Below, piece by piece: positions 21,664 to 31,044 of a DNA stretch of 64,000 nt. Both the position numbers and the translations under genes were made by a program. The notes under the pieces were generated by a model, which was given only the letters and a program-made list of their open reading frames with translations, did no database searches and was not told where the DNA came from. The first letter of the stretch is position 1. Each line of letters begins with the position of its first letter. Source of the stretch: Saccopteryx bilineata (lineage: Eukaryota; Chordata; Mammalia; Chiroptera; Emballonuridae); NCBI RefSeq assembly GCF_036850765.1, contig NC_089492.1, positions 288,584,590 through 288,648,589 on the forward strand. Direction: 5' to 3'.

Positions 21664-22112
21664 CTGATGGTTCATTTCATGTGTCAACTTGGCTAAGCCA
21701 CAGTACCCAGGTGCTCGGTGAACCACCGGCCTGGATGTCGCGGTGAAGGTATTTTTTAGGTGAGATGAACACTCCAATCCATAGACTTTGGGTAGGCAGG
21801 TTACCCACGGAGTGGGGGAGCCTCATCCGGCCAGCTGAAAGGCCTGAAGGGAGAAAGGCTGAGGTGTCCCAAGGGACAGCACAGAAGGAGTCCAGACTCC
21901 AGACTGCAGCCCTAACCCTTCCCTGCATCTCCAGCCTGTGGGTCTGCCCGGTAGACTGTACGATTTGGACTTCCCAGCCCCATAATTATGGAAGCCAACT
22001 CCTTAAATTGATCAATTTCTATCTAGACATAGATACACATATGGATACACACACACATATATTAGATACACACACCTTATTGATTCTGTTTCTCTCCTCA
22101 CACCCCAGGTAA
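21664..22112 (+). mobile_element. MLT2-like LTR (ERVL class), solo
   Basis: TGATGGTTCATTTCATGTGTC, given as TGATGGTTCATTTCATGTG, then AACTTGGCTAAGCCACAG, GATGTCGCGGTGAAGG, ATTTTTTAGGTGAGATGAAC, AGACTTTGGGTAGGCAGG, GGAGCCTCATCCGGCC, AATTATGGAAGCCAACTCC, a CA/TA-rich stretch at 22020-22080 and TTGATTCTGTTTCTCTCC. This is the order of an MLT2 LTR of the old ERVL group. No internal viral genes adjoin it, so it is a solo LTR relic. Confidence 0.75.
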
Positions 22113-22289
22113 CCCATGCTCTGCCCCACCAGCCCCATCGGGTCCTCAGAGGCCGCCTGGCTCAGGCCGGGCTCTCTCGTCCTCCCCGTGCAGGTCCTGG
22201 GCCAGGGCTAGCCATAGTTAACCGGTCAGTAGAGAGAGAAAACCATGGTGCTTCCTGCTACTTCCTGAGCCTTCATTCCGTGCCCGAGC

Positions 22290-22470
22290 CCAAGCGGACC
22301 TGTCACACGCGCCCCCTCAGTCCCTCCTACGAGCCCCAGGAGGCAGATGGCGTCCTCCCTCCCGTTAGAAGCAGAGGACGGGGAGGCTCAGGGAGGTCAT
22401 CATCTTGCTCGAGGTCAAGTGCAGCTCTGGTAGCTGGTGGAGTCACACCTGAACCCAGCTCTGCCGCAGG
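22290..22470 (-). mobile_element. MIR SINE
   Basis: CCTACGAGCCCCAGGAGGC, GAGGACGGGGAGGCTCAGGG, TCATCTTGCTCGAGGTCAAG, GTAGCTGGTGGAGTC and CACCTGAACCCAGCTCTG follow the inverted MIR. Confidence 0.75.
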
Positions 22471-22474
22471 CCCT

Positions 22475-23995
22475 CTCCTAGGCGATGGGTCCTGGTCCCA
22501 GTACTTTTACTGGGAGGCCTGGGTGTTATGAGCAAGCAGGCCAGTGTCTTGGGGACAAGAAAGGGAGGAGATGCCACCAAAGATAAATGCCTGGGACGGA
22601 AAGGGGCTGGGAGGCAGAGAGACCCCCACGGGCCAGCCTAGGCCTCCCTGACCTCAGGCTCGGGGGGTCAGCTGCTGGATGAATGCTGCCTACCCCCAGG
22701 GGCATGGGTTCTGCTCGCTGGGAGTTACTGAGCGCTGTCAGCCTGTGACTCCGTCTCACAGATAGAGACATGGCAGGAGCGGGCGGGGGGCGGGGGAAAT
22801 GAAATCTAAAATGCCGTGTCAACGCCGTGTCAACGTGAATGATTCCAGCGGCCGCGGCCCCTCACTGCGCCAGGGAAGGCGATCAAGCCAGGAGCACCCG
22901 GAGAAGCAAGTGGCGTGGGGCTTGACAGATCTGGCTGTCCCTGGCAGGTGACGGCCAATTCAGCCCTGGAGGAAAATGAAAGCAGGAGCCAACCATCCCA
23001 GGGAGGGGGTGGCCCTGAGGAAGCGGGCCCCTACGGCTCATCTGTGGAGTGGGCGCTTGGCTGCCTGTGTGGGGCGAGCCGCGCACGGCCCCGGGGGGAG
23101 GGCGGGCCGCAGCTCCGAGCTGTGAGTGGACGTGAGTCCTGTGGATGGGGACGTGGCTGTGTGTGGCCAGCACCTGACAGGTGGGAATGTGCAGGCACGG
23201 GAAGGACTGAGGAGATGCTGGGGAGGTTCTGGGTCCAGGACCCTAGAGCTCTGACAAAGTTTGTTCCAAGTCAAACCGTGTCCCCTGAGGGATGATCCCT
23301 GCTTTCCGAATCCAGCTGGCCCGTGGAGCCACCCTCTCCGAATCTCTGTTTACACCCAGGCTCTGGTCGCACAGGTCGGGGACACAGTGCCGGCCGGCCC
23401 CTCCCGGCGCTCCCCTGGCTGCGGCAGGCGCGACATGAGCCTGCAGCATCCAGCCCATGTGGCTCCTGGCGCAGTCAGCCCCACCTGTACCAACTGCTCA
23501 GCTGTCCCCTCCCTCCCTACCTGCGGGCCCCCAGGCCTGGTCACTTATTACAGTGGCCTCTCCTCTCGTGGATGGACTTGGGCTCATTTCCAAGGACAGA
23601 GGGAGAAGGGAGGGCCTGACTAGCCTGCCACTGCTGGGCGGGAACCCCAGGAAGCCAGTGGGGAGTGGGGAGGCTGGGAGCAGGCCTTCAGCTCGGGTCC
23701 ACCGGAGCACGGACAGCCTGTCTCTCTCCCTGAAAGGATGTCATGTTCGGGGCAGACACCCAGCCCCCCGGGTGGCTGATGGGAGGCTGGGCCCAGCCGG
23801 GTAGGGGTGTCTGTGAGGAAAAGACCCGGCGTGGGAGTTTTGGGTGCAGACTACGTGGGGCTCTGGGCAGGGTTCTTCTGTCTCTGGGCCTCCGTGTCCT
23901 CAGCTGTGGGGGTGCTGCACCTGCACCGACACCCTCAGCCCCAGATTTTCTGGCTCCGAACCCACAGCAATGGCAGTTATTGGGGGGCAGGGCAT
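22475..23995. other. GC-rich unassigned tract
   Basis: About 1.5 kb of high-GC sequence with scattered CpG and no recognised repeat or exon. A 12-bp direct duplication, GCCGTGTCAAC twice, is at about 22813-22835. Confidence 0.4.
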
Positions 23996-24135
23996 CTAAA
24001 CCTTGACTGTGCATCAGAATCACACTGGAAACACCCCAAGAATCTGCTCCCCTGAACCCCTGCTAGCCTGGGAAGCTAACGGGCACTGTGGAGGTGCTGT
24101 GGGGCCCAAAGAGCTCTGAGAACCCCTGTGGCGAT
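23995..24135 (+). mobile_element. MER5A-like hAT element
   Basis: CATCTAAACCTTGACTGTGC, ATCAGAATCACACTGGAAAC, CCCAAGAATCTGCTCCCCTG and, at the far end, TCTGAGAACCCCTG match the MER5A order (gtgcatcagaatcacctgg ... tttgagaaccactg). The interior is diverged. Confidence 0.65.
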
Positions 24136-24180
24136 GTTCCTGTGGTGGGTCCCAACCTGGCTACACGTCAGGCCCCCGTC

Positions 24181-24222
24181 CTGACCCTGACTTGACCCTG
24201 ACCCTGACCCTGACCCTGACCC
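24181..24222 (+). repeat. (CCCTGA)n hexanucleotide array
   Basis: About seven hexamer units CTGACC, one irregular (CTGACTTGACC). The reverse complement is (TCAGGG)n, a known variant of the vertebrate telomere hexamer. Confidence 0.9.
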
Positions 24223-24229
24223 AGAGCAG

Positions 24230-24635
24230 AGCCAGGTGCCCGGGATGCCCAGGAAGAGGGGAATCTCCCTGGGGGGGGTTAAAGGCACTGTCTTTCAGAG
24301 ACAACAGATTAGGGCCCCACTTGGTCACTCGGTGTTGTCATCTTGGACAAGCATCCTTCAATTCACTTCCCCATCTCTGGAACGAGGCGAAACCCACTCA
24401 GCTTCTTATTAACTGGCCCAGGTGGGCCTCACCTTCCCTCCTCTAGAATGGGGGGACCCACATCGGTGGTGGCCCTTGTGGGACGGCTGCGGAGACAGTG
24501 ACTTGCTAGTGTGAAGTGTTTGCAGCCCGCCGCCTGCCTGCATGGGGCGTCCCTGGGAACGCTGGGCTCTGGGGGGCAGGGCGTAGAGCGGGAACCAGCC
24601 CCCGCAGTCAGCGGTGCCCGCCCGCCCAGGGAGGA
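24230..24635. other. Unassigned unique sequence
   Basis: No repeat or exon recognised. Confidence 0.35.
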
Positions 24636-24639
24636 AACA

Positions 24640-24912
24640 GCTTCCCACCTTCTTTGTTTAGAGAAGAGCCAAATGAAGGCACTAAGTTTACACATTAATT
24701 TTGCTACAGACGGGAGAATTTAAATAGCTTTCCAAAAGGTATTTTTAAAAACTGCCTGTTGATGCGCTATTAAAAGGTTCTCTGCCTCGCCTGGGAGCCT
24801 CTGCAGCTACCAAAAATACTATGAAGATTACTAAAATGCAGGTCTGTGTTGGCTCCAAAAGGGTGTGCGAATTTGCTTCAAATAATCCAAAAACGAACTG
24901 CATTTGAGTGGA
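24640..24912. promoter_or_regulatory. AT-rich island, strong conserved-element candidate
   Basis: CTTCTTTGTTTAGAGAAG, TTTACACATTAATTTTGC, GAATTTAAATAGCTTTCC, AAGGTATTTTTAAAAAC, GATGCGCTATTAAAAGG, ATGAAGATTACTAAAATGC and TTCAAATAATCCAAAAACG. The abrupt switch from a high-GC context, the absence of a repeat family and the ordered AT-rich words with interspersed CpG are typical of vertebrate enhancers under constraint. Inference from composition. Confidence 0.45.
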
Positions 24913-24914
24913 AG

Positions 24915-25238
24915 CACAGGCTCTCATTTTGCTCAGGGACCTGGGAGGATCATGGTCATGCGTCCTTGTTCAGGGATGTGCCTGGGACCTGTGGGCCACT
25001 TTCCCACAAGACTCTCCCTTCCTAGTTTATGAAACACACACCGGTCAGTCCTCTCCTGGTATCCTTGCTCCTCCTCCTCCTCCTCTCAGGACCTCTAACT
25101 ATTGCGTGTCTCTGGGCTCAGTCTTTGGCCCCTGTCATTTCTTCCTGGGTGATCCCCCACATTCTGACCCCTGACTCTCTAAATCCTGACTCAGGTCCTG
25201 ACTTCTCCCCCCAGTTGCAAACCTCTAGCATCCACTGC
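24915..25238. other. Unassigned unique sequence
   Basis: Nothing recognised; a short (CTC)n stretch is near 25070-25085. Confidence 0.35.
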
Positions 25239-25239
25239 C

Positions 25240-25600
25240 TATCTGATGTGTCCTATAGGCACGTGTTGAAACCCTAGCCCCCAATGTGATGGTCCTTGGA
25301 GGTGGGGCTTTTGGGTGATGATCAGGGTTAGATGAGGTCATGAGGGTGGGGCCCAGGATATGGGATTAGTGCCCTTAGAAGAAGAGGAAGATGGACCAGA
25401 GCTCCTCTCTCTACCATGTGGGGACATAGCAAGAAAGGGACCGACTATGAACCAGAGAGCACCCCCCCCCCCAGGAGGCATACCTGGCGGCACCTTGATC
25501 TTGGACTTCCAGCCTCCAGGACTGTGAGAGACACATGTCTACTGTGTAAGCTCCCATCTGTGGAACTTTCTTACAGCAGCCTGTGCTGAGATGACACATT
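25240..25600 (+). mobile_element. MLT1-type LTR (ERVL-MaLR), solo
   Basis: ACGTGTTGAAACCCTAGCCC, CCAATGTGATGGTCC, TTGGAGGTGGGGCTTTTGGG, GTTAGATGAGGTCATGAGGG, GGGATTAGTGCCCTTAGAAG, ACCATGTGGGGACATAGC, GGCACCTTGATCTTGGACTTC and CAGCCTCCAGGACTGTGAG are in MLT1 consensus order. The first TG end and terminal CA are blurred. No retroviral internal region adjoins. Confidence 0.85.
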
Positions 25601-25604
25601 TACC

Positions 25605-25900
25605 GGGATGCCATGGGCGCCCTGAATGCCATATGGCCAGAGTGGCACCTGGGACCCTGTCTTCTCTTCTGCGTCTTTGGCACCCACACTGTCTACTCCT
25701 TCCAGCCCTGATGCCACCTGCCACCCTGATTCCTCACTGTGCCTTAACCTCATGTGTAAACCATTAGCCAGTTTTGCCAAGCTCACCTCAGTTTGAACCC
25801 GAGACTGCCATGTCCTCTCCCTCCCATATGGTGGCCCTGGTTCACATCCCCGTCCCCGTCCCCTCTCCTGGGTCCGACCCGACCTCTGTATAAACATCCA
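25605..25900. other. Unassigned sequence between LTR and L2
   Basis: Possibly part of the same L2 as the next entry, since CCTTAACCTCATGTG and CTTGACCATTAGCC-like words are repeat-like, but not assignable. Confidence 0.3.
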
Positions 25901-25904
25901 TTTT

Positions 25905-26345
25905 GCCCTTCGGCCAGAGGGAGCTTTTAAAACACACGGATCAGGTCATGCCACCGCCCTGCTCAAAGCGTCCCAAGGGCTCCCGCACTTCGCTAAAATC
26001 TGAGCTCTTCCTCCAGGGCCTGGGAGGTCACCCTGGCTGCCTGCTGCCCCTCCTCCTGCCCTGTCCCCAGACCACCCCTCTTCTTCTTTCTTTCTAGTCT
26101 GAGTGCCTTTGTCCTGGCTGGTCCCTCTGCCTGGAATGCTCTGTGTCACCTGTCACCTCCTCAGAGAGCCATTCCTGACCCCTGGTCAGTGAGACCATGG
26201 GCCTCGCACACGTCTCACGTGTTCTGGGTCATTTGCTTATTTTCTCTGTTTCCTCCCACCTGGACCCCCGCTTGTGAGAGCAGGGACCCCAGGACTCATG
26301 TCCCCAGACCTGGGACTGTGGTAGCACATACTCTTCAATGGACAC
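25905..26345 (+). mobile_element. L2 LINE 3-prime region
   Basis: GATCAGGTCATGCCACCGCC, CTGCTCAAAGCGTCCCAAGG, CTGCCTGGAATGCTCTGTG, TGTCACCTCCTCAGAGAGCC, ATTCCTGACCCCTGGTCAG, GTCATTTGCTTATTTTC and GTGAGAGCAGGGACCCC follow the L2 3-prime end. Confidence 0.8.
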
Positions 26346-26349
26346 GTCC

Positions 26350-27355
26350 AGATGGTGAACAAACAAGGACGAGGACCTGCCCGAGCGGCCCCCCCCTGCA
26401 TGCCGCCTGTGGGCTGGACGCTCACCGTGTCTCACCCAGCAGCGGGACCCAGGCCTGTGCCGGGCACCTCAGCAGCCAGCGGGGCGAGGGGCCACTGGCC
26501 CCAGCGGCACTCAGGAGCGGCCCTCGGGGGCGGTCAAGATGGGGACGGTGATACGGCACAGGGATTGCAGAGTGCAGGTCTCTGCAGCAAGTCCAGCCCC
26601 CACTGCTCGGGCACTCGGGACACGCTCCTTAACCTCCGAGCATCGGTCTGCTCCTTGGCGTGGCCGTCTCTACCTCACGGCCTTGCTGAGGCTCCACGGC
26701 GATATATTTCTTGGGGTTCAAGGTGCTGAATCCCCCCCAGATGCTGCCCAAACGACTGCAGGTATCATTCTTACTGTTCCTGTCAACAAGAGGCTGAGCT
26801 ATCAGGCTGGAAAGAACTCACAGAGAGTCTTCATTCTCTGAGGAGAAGGCCTGGCGGTCCCCGCTGGGCTTGGGGAGGGCGCCCTGGCCCCACGTAAAGG
26901 GCACAGACCCAAAGTCCCTAGAGAGGCAGACCACAGCAGGGCAGGCTGCAGGACGGCCAGGCTGCTCACACAGCCCTGTGTCCTGAGAAGTCCCTGCCTC
27001 GGGCACCAGGGGACTCTCGCCCGGGGTTGCTGGCTCATTCCAATGGGACACCGACCATGAGGCATGCCTGGAGCTGGCACCGGTTCACTCACTCGCCGAA
27101 TATCCCTCGTGTTCCTGGTGTGAAGCAGGCACCCCACTGCAAGTGCTGGGGTACAGCAGACCCTGAGCCCTGCAGATATGCTCTGGGGTGGCGGGAGCAT
27201 GTGGGCAAGACAGAGGTACGCGGGGGAGGGTCGTGGCCACACCAGCTCTGCGCGCCTTGAGTCCGTGTGGCAAGAGCTCAGCTGACCAGAGGCAGAGAAG
27301 CAGGAGGTGCGGCCCGAGGGGCGGAGGAGGCCGTCCATGCAGGGCATATTTTGAC
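26350..27355. other. GC-rich unassigned tract
   Basis: No repeat recognised. A 216-codon minus frame covers 26802-27452, extending into the AT-rich island to the right; it has no family signature and is not called. Confidence 0.4.
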
Positions 27356-27357
27356 CA

Positions 27358-27800
27358 TTGGACTGATTTGAATTTTTCCAGAGTGCAGGAGTCACAGGAG
27401 GGATTCTAGTGGCCAGTGCCCCAGGAAGAGGCAGCGGGGCCTGTGACCCCAAAGCCTATGACCAGGAGACCGTTCCTGCCATTGGATTTGCTGAAACAAT
27501 GAAGAACTGATTAGAACTTTTAAATGTTTCTGAAAACTTCAAGGCCTTGGAGCAATGCGAAAGGCCTACTTTAATGTCTTACAATAACGGTCTTTTTTTT
27601 TTTTTTAAAACAAATTCCAGACTTAATTTATCCAAGAACTTGTTAAGATTCCCTCTGTGCAGCCACCGGAGGAACGCACTTTTGAAGTCATTTACTGACC
27701 AATAAATTACAATGGTCTGAAATCATTAGTGGCAAAGTAAATTGTTTTAATTGATCTGAACTTCCTGCTGACCCAGGAACTCCGTTCCCGCACTGCTACC
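27358..27800. promoter_or_regulatory. AT-rich island, strong conserved-element candidate
   Basis: GATTTGAATTTTTCCAGAG, GGATTTGCTGAAACAATG, CTGATTAGAACTTTTAAATG, CCTACTTTAATGTCTTAC, a T13 run at 27594-27606, CAGACTTAATTTATCC, GACCAATAAATTACAATGG, GAAATCATTAGTGGC and AATTGTTTTAATTGATC. TAAT/ATTA cores and AACAATG/ACAATGG (SOX-type) words recur over 400 bp. No repeat family fits. Inferred regulatory role. Confidence 0.45.
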
Positions 27801-27804
27801 CTCG

Positions 27805-28835
27805 CTGAAGGTCTGAAATAGCAGACGGATCTCTGCTGAGTCCCATCCCCGGAGCAGCCCTTGGTCTCGGAGGCCTGCAGGGAGGGCTGGACGCTGGGAG
27901 CCAGGCTCGGTGCACGGCCCTGGAACCACCCAGACACACTTCCATTTTCGGGGCGGTCCTAGTCCTGGTTACTCGCCATTACGGGGAGGAGGAGGCACAC
28001 CCCAGAGAACGGACCACATACGCGTCCTTCTCCTCGTCCCGGGCTGTGGTCACACGCTGTATTTATCCGGCTCTTCGCACACGGCTCACTCACTTTTGCA
28101 CATGCATAGTATGCGTGGCAGTAACAGAGCAAATGCAGAGGTGAAAACATATGCAAGGCTCTGAGAGTCTGTCCAGTGACCTTGACTCCAGCACTGCCCC
28201 TGGGGAGAGCCTCAGAAGGGGCGTAGGCAGTCAGAACTGCAAAGACCCCTTTCTGGTCCCCTCCCGATGTGGCTCGAGCCTGACGCCCTTGACGTCCTGG
28301 TTGCTCTGGGGTCTGTGTGAAGGTGCCGGCCACTTTGAAAACAGGAGGAATCCGAAAGCATGGCCCCAGTCACCTTACAAACACAAGAGGTCAGGGCTGC
28401 AGCCACACGGCCCGGAGGGCAGCTGGTGTCACTGTCACAACAGTTTATCTTGCTGACATAACAGGCCTCGGTTGGGAACTGTTAAATTGACCAGAGAACC
28501 ACTTACATCTCAGCAAACGCCTCCCTCCCCGCCTTATTATCCCTGGAATAGGAGAGGCAGAGGATGTGGGGTTGGTCCCAAGGCCTTGCCTGCCTCCCCT
28601 ATCGAGAGCACAAGAATGGGATTTCTTTCCTACAAGGGGCGCTAACCTCGCGAGACTCACCCTGCCGGTGCTGAGGGGCAGAGGCTGGGGAAGTCTGGGC
28701 GCTGGGTGCAGAGAGCCGTCCCCAGCCGGCAGTCAGGGCCCGGCCGCGGAGCACGGACCCCAGACCCTCACCCGGCTGGCGGGAGCAGGGAGCCAAGGCA
28801 GCAGCAGCCCTCCCTCAGCCAAACCCCAGTCTCAG
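27805..28835. other. GC-rich unassigned tract
   Basis: No repeat or exon recognised. CpG is moderately frequent at 28640-28790 but below what a promoter island would show. Confidence 0.4.
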
Positions 28836-28839
28836 GGAG

Positions 28840-29130
28840 GAAACGAATGTTAAAGGGAAACACTTAAAACGGAAAGGGAGTCTATTTCTCTTTAACTGTC
28901 TCTGGCTGCACAAAATTCTGAGCAGCGATTGAAGGTAAATTGCTTGGTTTTCAATTTTAAGCTGCACTTATCCAAGCACGATCCATCTCCCGCGATACTG
29001 ACGGAAAATGGTAAGCGCCAGGCTCAGAGCTGCCCCGGTGCCCAATAACGCCTTGGGACCGCATCCCGTTTCATTATGGGAAGACGGAGTGCACCTTGCG
29101 CAGGCTTATTGATATGATAAACTGCCCCAT
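28840..29130. promoter_or_regulatory. AT-rich island, conserved-element candidate
   Basis: AATGTTAAAGGGAAACAC, CTATTTCTCTTTAACTG, GCTTGGTTTTCAATTTTAAG, CTGCACTTATCCAAGCACG, ACGGAAAATGGTAAGCGCC and TTATTGATATGATAAACTGC, mixed with isolated CpG. No repeat recognised. Inferred. Confidence 0.4.
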
Positions 29131-29384
29131 CTCTACCCTTCGGGGGAATCACCTGCCTGGAAACCGCTGGCCCTGCGCTGGGGATGAGGGCAGCAGCCAG
29201 CAGCCAGGCTGGGGTGCCCAGGTCGCGGCAGCAGGGGCCGTGCCTATCTAGCCAAGCCTGCTAGGGGCCCTGGGGTCCCCCTTCGGGAGAGTGAAACACA
29301 TGGCCATTTGGCCCGGGGGTGCTCGGATCCCCCTGGCTATGCTGCGTTGGTGTTTAGAGTCCAAACCTTGGGGCGCCGGATTGG

Positions 29385-29505
29385 GGGTTCACACCCCAGC
29401 CACCATCTCTTGCTTCATCTGCCATGTGACCTTGGCCAACCTTGTAATGTCCTCAATGGTACAATGCGGCTTGTGAACGTTATTGTGAGGGTTCCCTAAA
29501 ACAGC
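29385..29505 (+). mobile_element. MIR SINE fragment
   Basis: GCTTCATCTGCCATGTGACC, TTGGCCAACCTTGTAATG, TCCTCAATGGTACAATGCGG and TTATTGTGAGGGTTCCC follow MIR. Confidence 0.7.
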
Positions 29506-29509
29506 CACA

Positions 29510-30235
29510 TAGCTGCAAGCACAGCTTAGCACCCAGACACGGCAAGAGTCAGGGTTAGGCAGCCTTCAGCCCACCTTGGCCCCCGGGCCGTGCTTTGTCC
29601 AGCCTTCAGCCCAGGCCTTCTGTGCAGAGAGCTGAGGGCTGGAGCTCCCGCCCCAAAGCCAGCAGAGCCTACCCCAGCAGGGCCACGCCAGCTATAGGTA
29701 CGGGAGGGCAGGACTGGGGAGAGCACCAGGCCAGGCCCTTCCTACTTGGCTTCCTGACCCTGGGCTCACTCGGGGCTCATCCCAGGCGTGGGGTTTCTCC
29801 TGGCCGAGAGGATGAGCTAGCTCAGGGCCCGGCCAGCACAGCTAGGCCACCACAACTATGAGAACGAACGAATGAGGAAATGAATAAATGGGGCACCAGG
29901 GACAGGCATGGTGGGGGTCAAGGGAGGGGCCGCAGTGCCTTCTATGATCCCTGATGGCACATTCTTTCCAGGAAAAAAACATTTAAAATCGGAACCTGAC
30001 CTCATACCTCTGCTCCCTCTGGGGGCTTCTGTGTCCCCTCACCTTTGTCTGGATAGGGGGTGCCTCCAGGCCACAGCCGGCCCGGGGACCTGACCCTGCT
30101 AGCACGGGTGACGGTGACGGGGACAGGTTCCCGCAGAGGCTGCGTGCTCAGGAGCCCAGGTGTCGCGACGCTGTCTGACGTGCTCCTCTGCAAGCCCTTA
30201 ATGTGCAGATAAATGGATGTAAAAGGAGCCTTTCC
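29510..30235. other. Unassigned sequence with short GAAT-like run
   Basis: A GAACGAACGAATGAGG and GAAATGAATAAATGG stretch at 29863-29890 resembles a LINE tail. Otherwise nothing is recognised. Confidence 0.4.
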
Positions 30236-30239
30236 CCCT

Positions 30240-30425
30240 CAACCATGTAAACACGGAGCAGCAGACGCGTAAGTAACATTAGGTCTGACACGGGGAGGCT
30301 GTGAGGTATTACTCACCCTGATAAGTTTAATGAATAATTTAGAAACATATCATCAAAATGGGAAAAAAGGGAAGAACCTCTTAAATAACTCTGAAAGATA
30401 TTTGGCTCTGGAATCACGGCGGTTA
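30240..30425. promoter_or_regulatory. AT-rich island, conserved-element candidate
   Basis: GAGGTATTACTCACCCTGAT, AAGTTTAATGAATAATTTAG, AAACATATCATCAAAATGGG, CTTAAATAACTCTGAAAG and ATATTTGGCTCTGGAATC. Unique by eye; inferred. Confidence 0.4.
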
Positions 30426-30596
30426 GAGTCGGGGATGGGTGGCGGCCCCCCCTTACCCACCCCTCCCCCCGCAGGCAGGCGCGCACCTCGCACTCGGGGT
30501 GATTGGATTTAGATGGATCCTCGGGCCTAGTGGTCTCAGTGGGGGAGAGAGTAGCCCTTCGGGGGGGTGGGCTGGGGGGCATCCTCCTGACCAGAG

Positions 30597-31042
30597 CCAC
30601 CTGGGGCTCTGCTGGCCCAGCAGGGACAGGAGTCCGTGGGGTGTGGATGGGCTCAGCCTCCTCGCCCAGGCTTGGGGCGCCCCCAGGCAGGGGGTGGGCG
30701 GTGGGCCCAGCTGGGACTCTGCTGGCCCAGCAGGGACACGAGTCCGTGGGGTGTGGATGGGCTCGGCCTCCTCGCCCAGGCTTGGGGCGCCCCCAGGCAG
30801 AGGGTGGGCGGTGGGCTCACCTGGGACTCTGCTGGCCCAGCAGGGACACGAGTCCGTGGGGTGTGGATGGGCTCGGCCTCCTCGCCCAGGCTTGGGGCGC
30901 CCCCAGGCAGAGGGTGGGCGGTGGGCTCACCTGGGACTCTGCTGGCCCAGCAGGGACAGAGTCCGTGGGGTGTGGAAGGGCTCGGCCTCCTCGCCCAGGC
31001 TTGGAGCGCCCAGGCAGGGGGTGGGCGGTGGGCTCACCTGGG
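30597..31042 (+). repeat. 110-bp minisatellite, about 4 copies
   Basis: The anchor GCTGGCCCAGCAGGGACA recurs at 30611, 30721, 30831 and 30941, giving an exact 110-bp period in the first three intervals. The fourth copy carries small deletions. Copies two and three differ at very few sites. 110 is not a multiple of three, so the peptide repeats seen in several overlapping frames are shifted versions of the same DNA, not protein repeats. Confidence 0.95.
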
Positions 31043-31044
31043 GC

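Noticed and set aside
21664..22112. Provirus or viral gene beside the MLT2-like LTR
   Set aside because: Only an old solo LTR is visible; no gag, pol or env-like sequence adjoins it or the MLT1-type LTRs.
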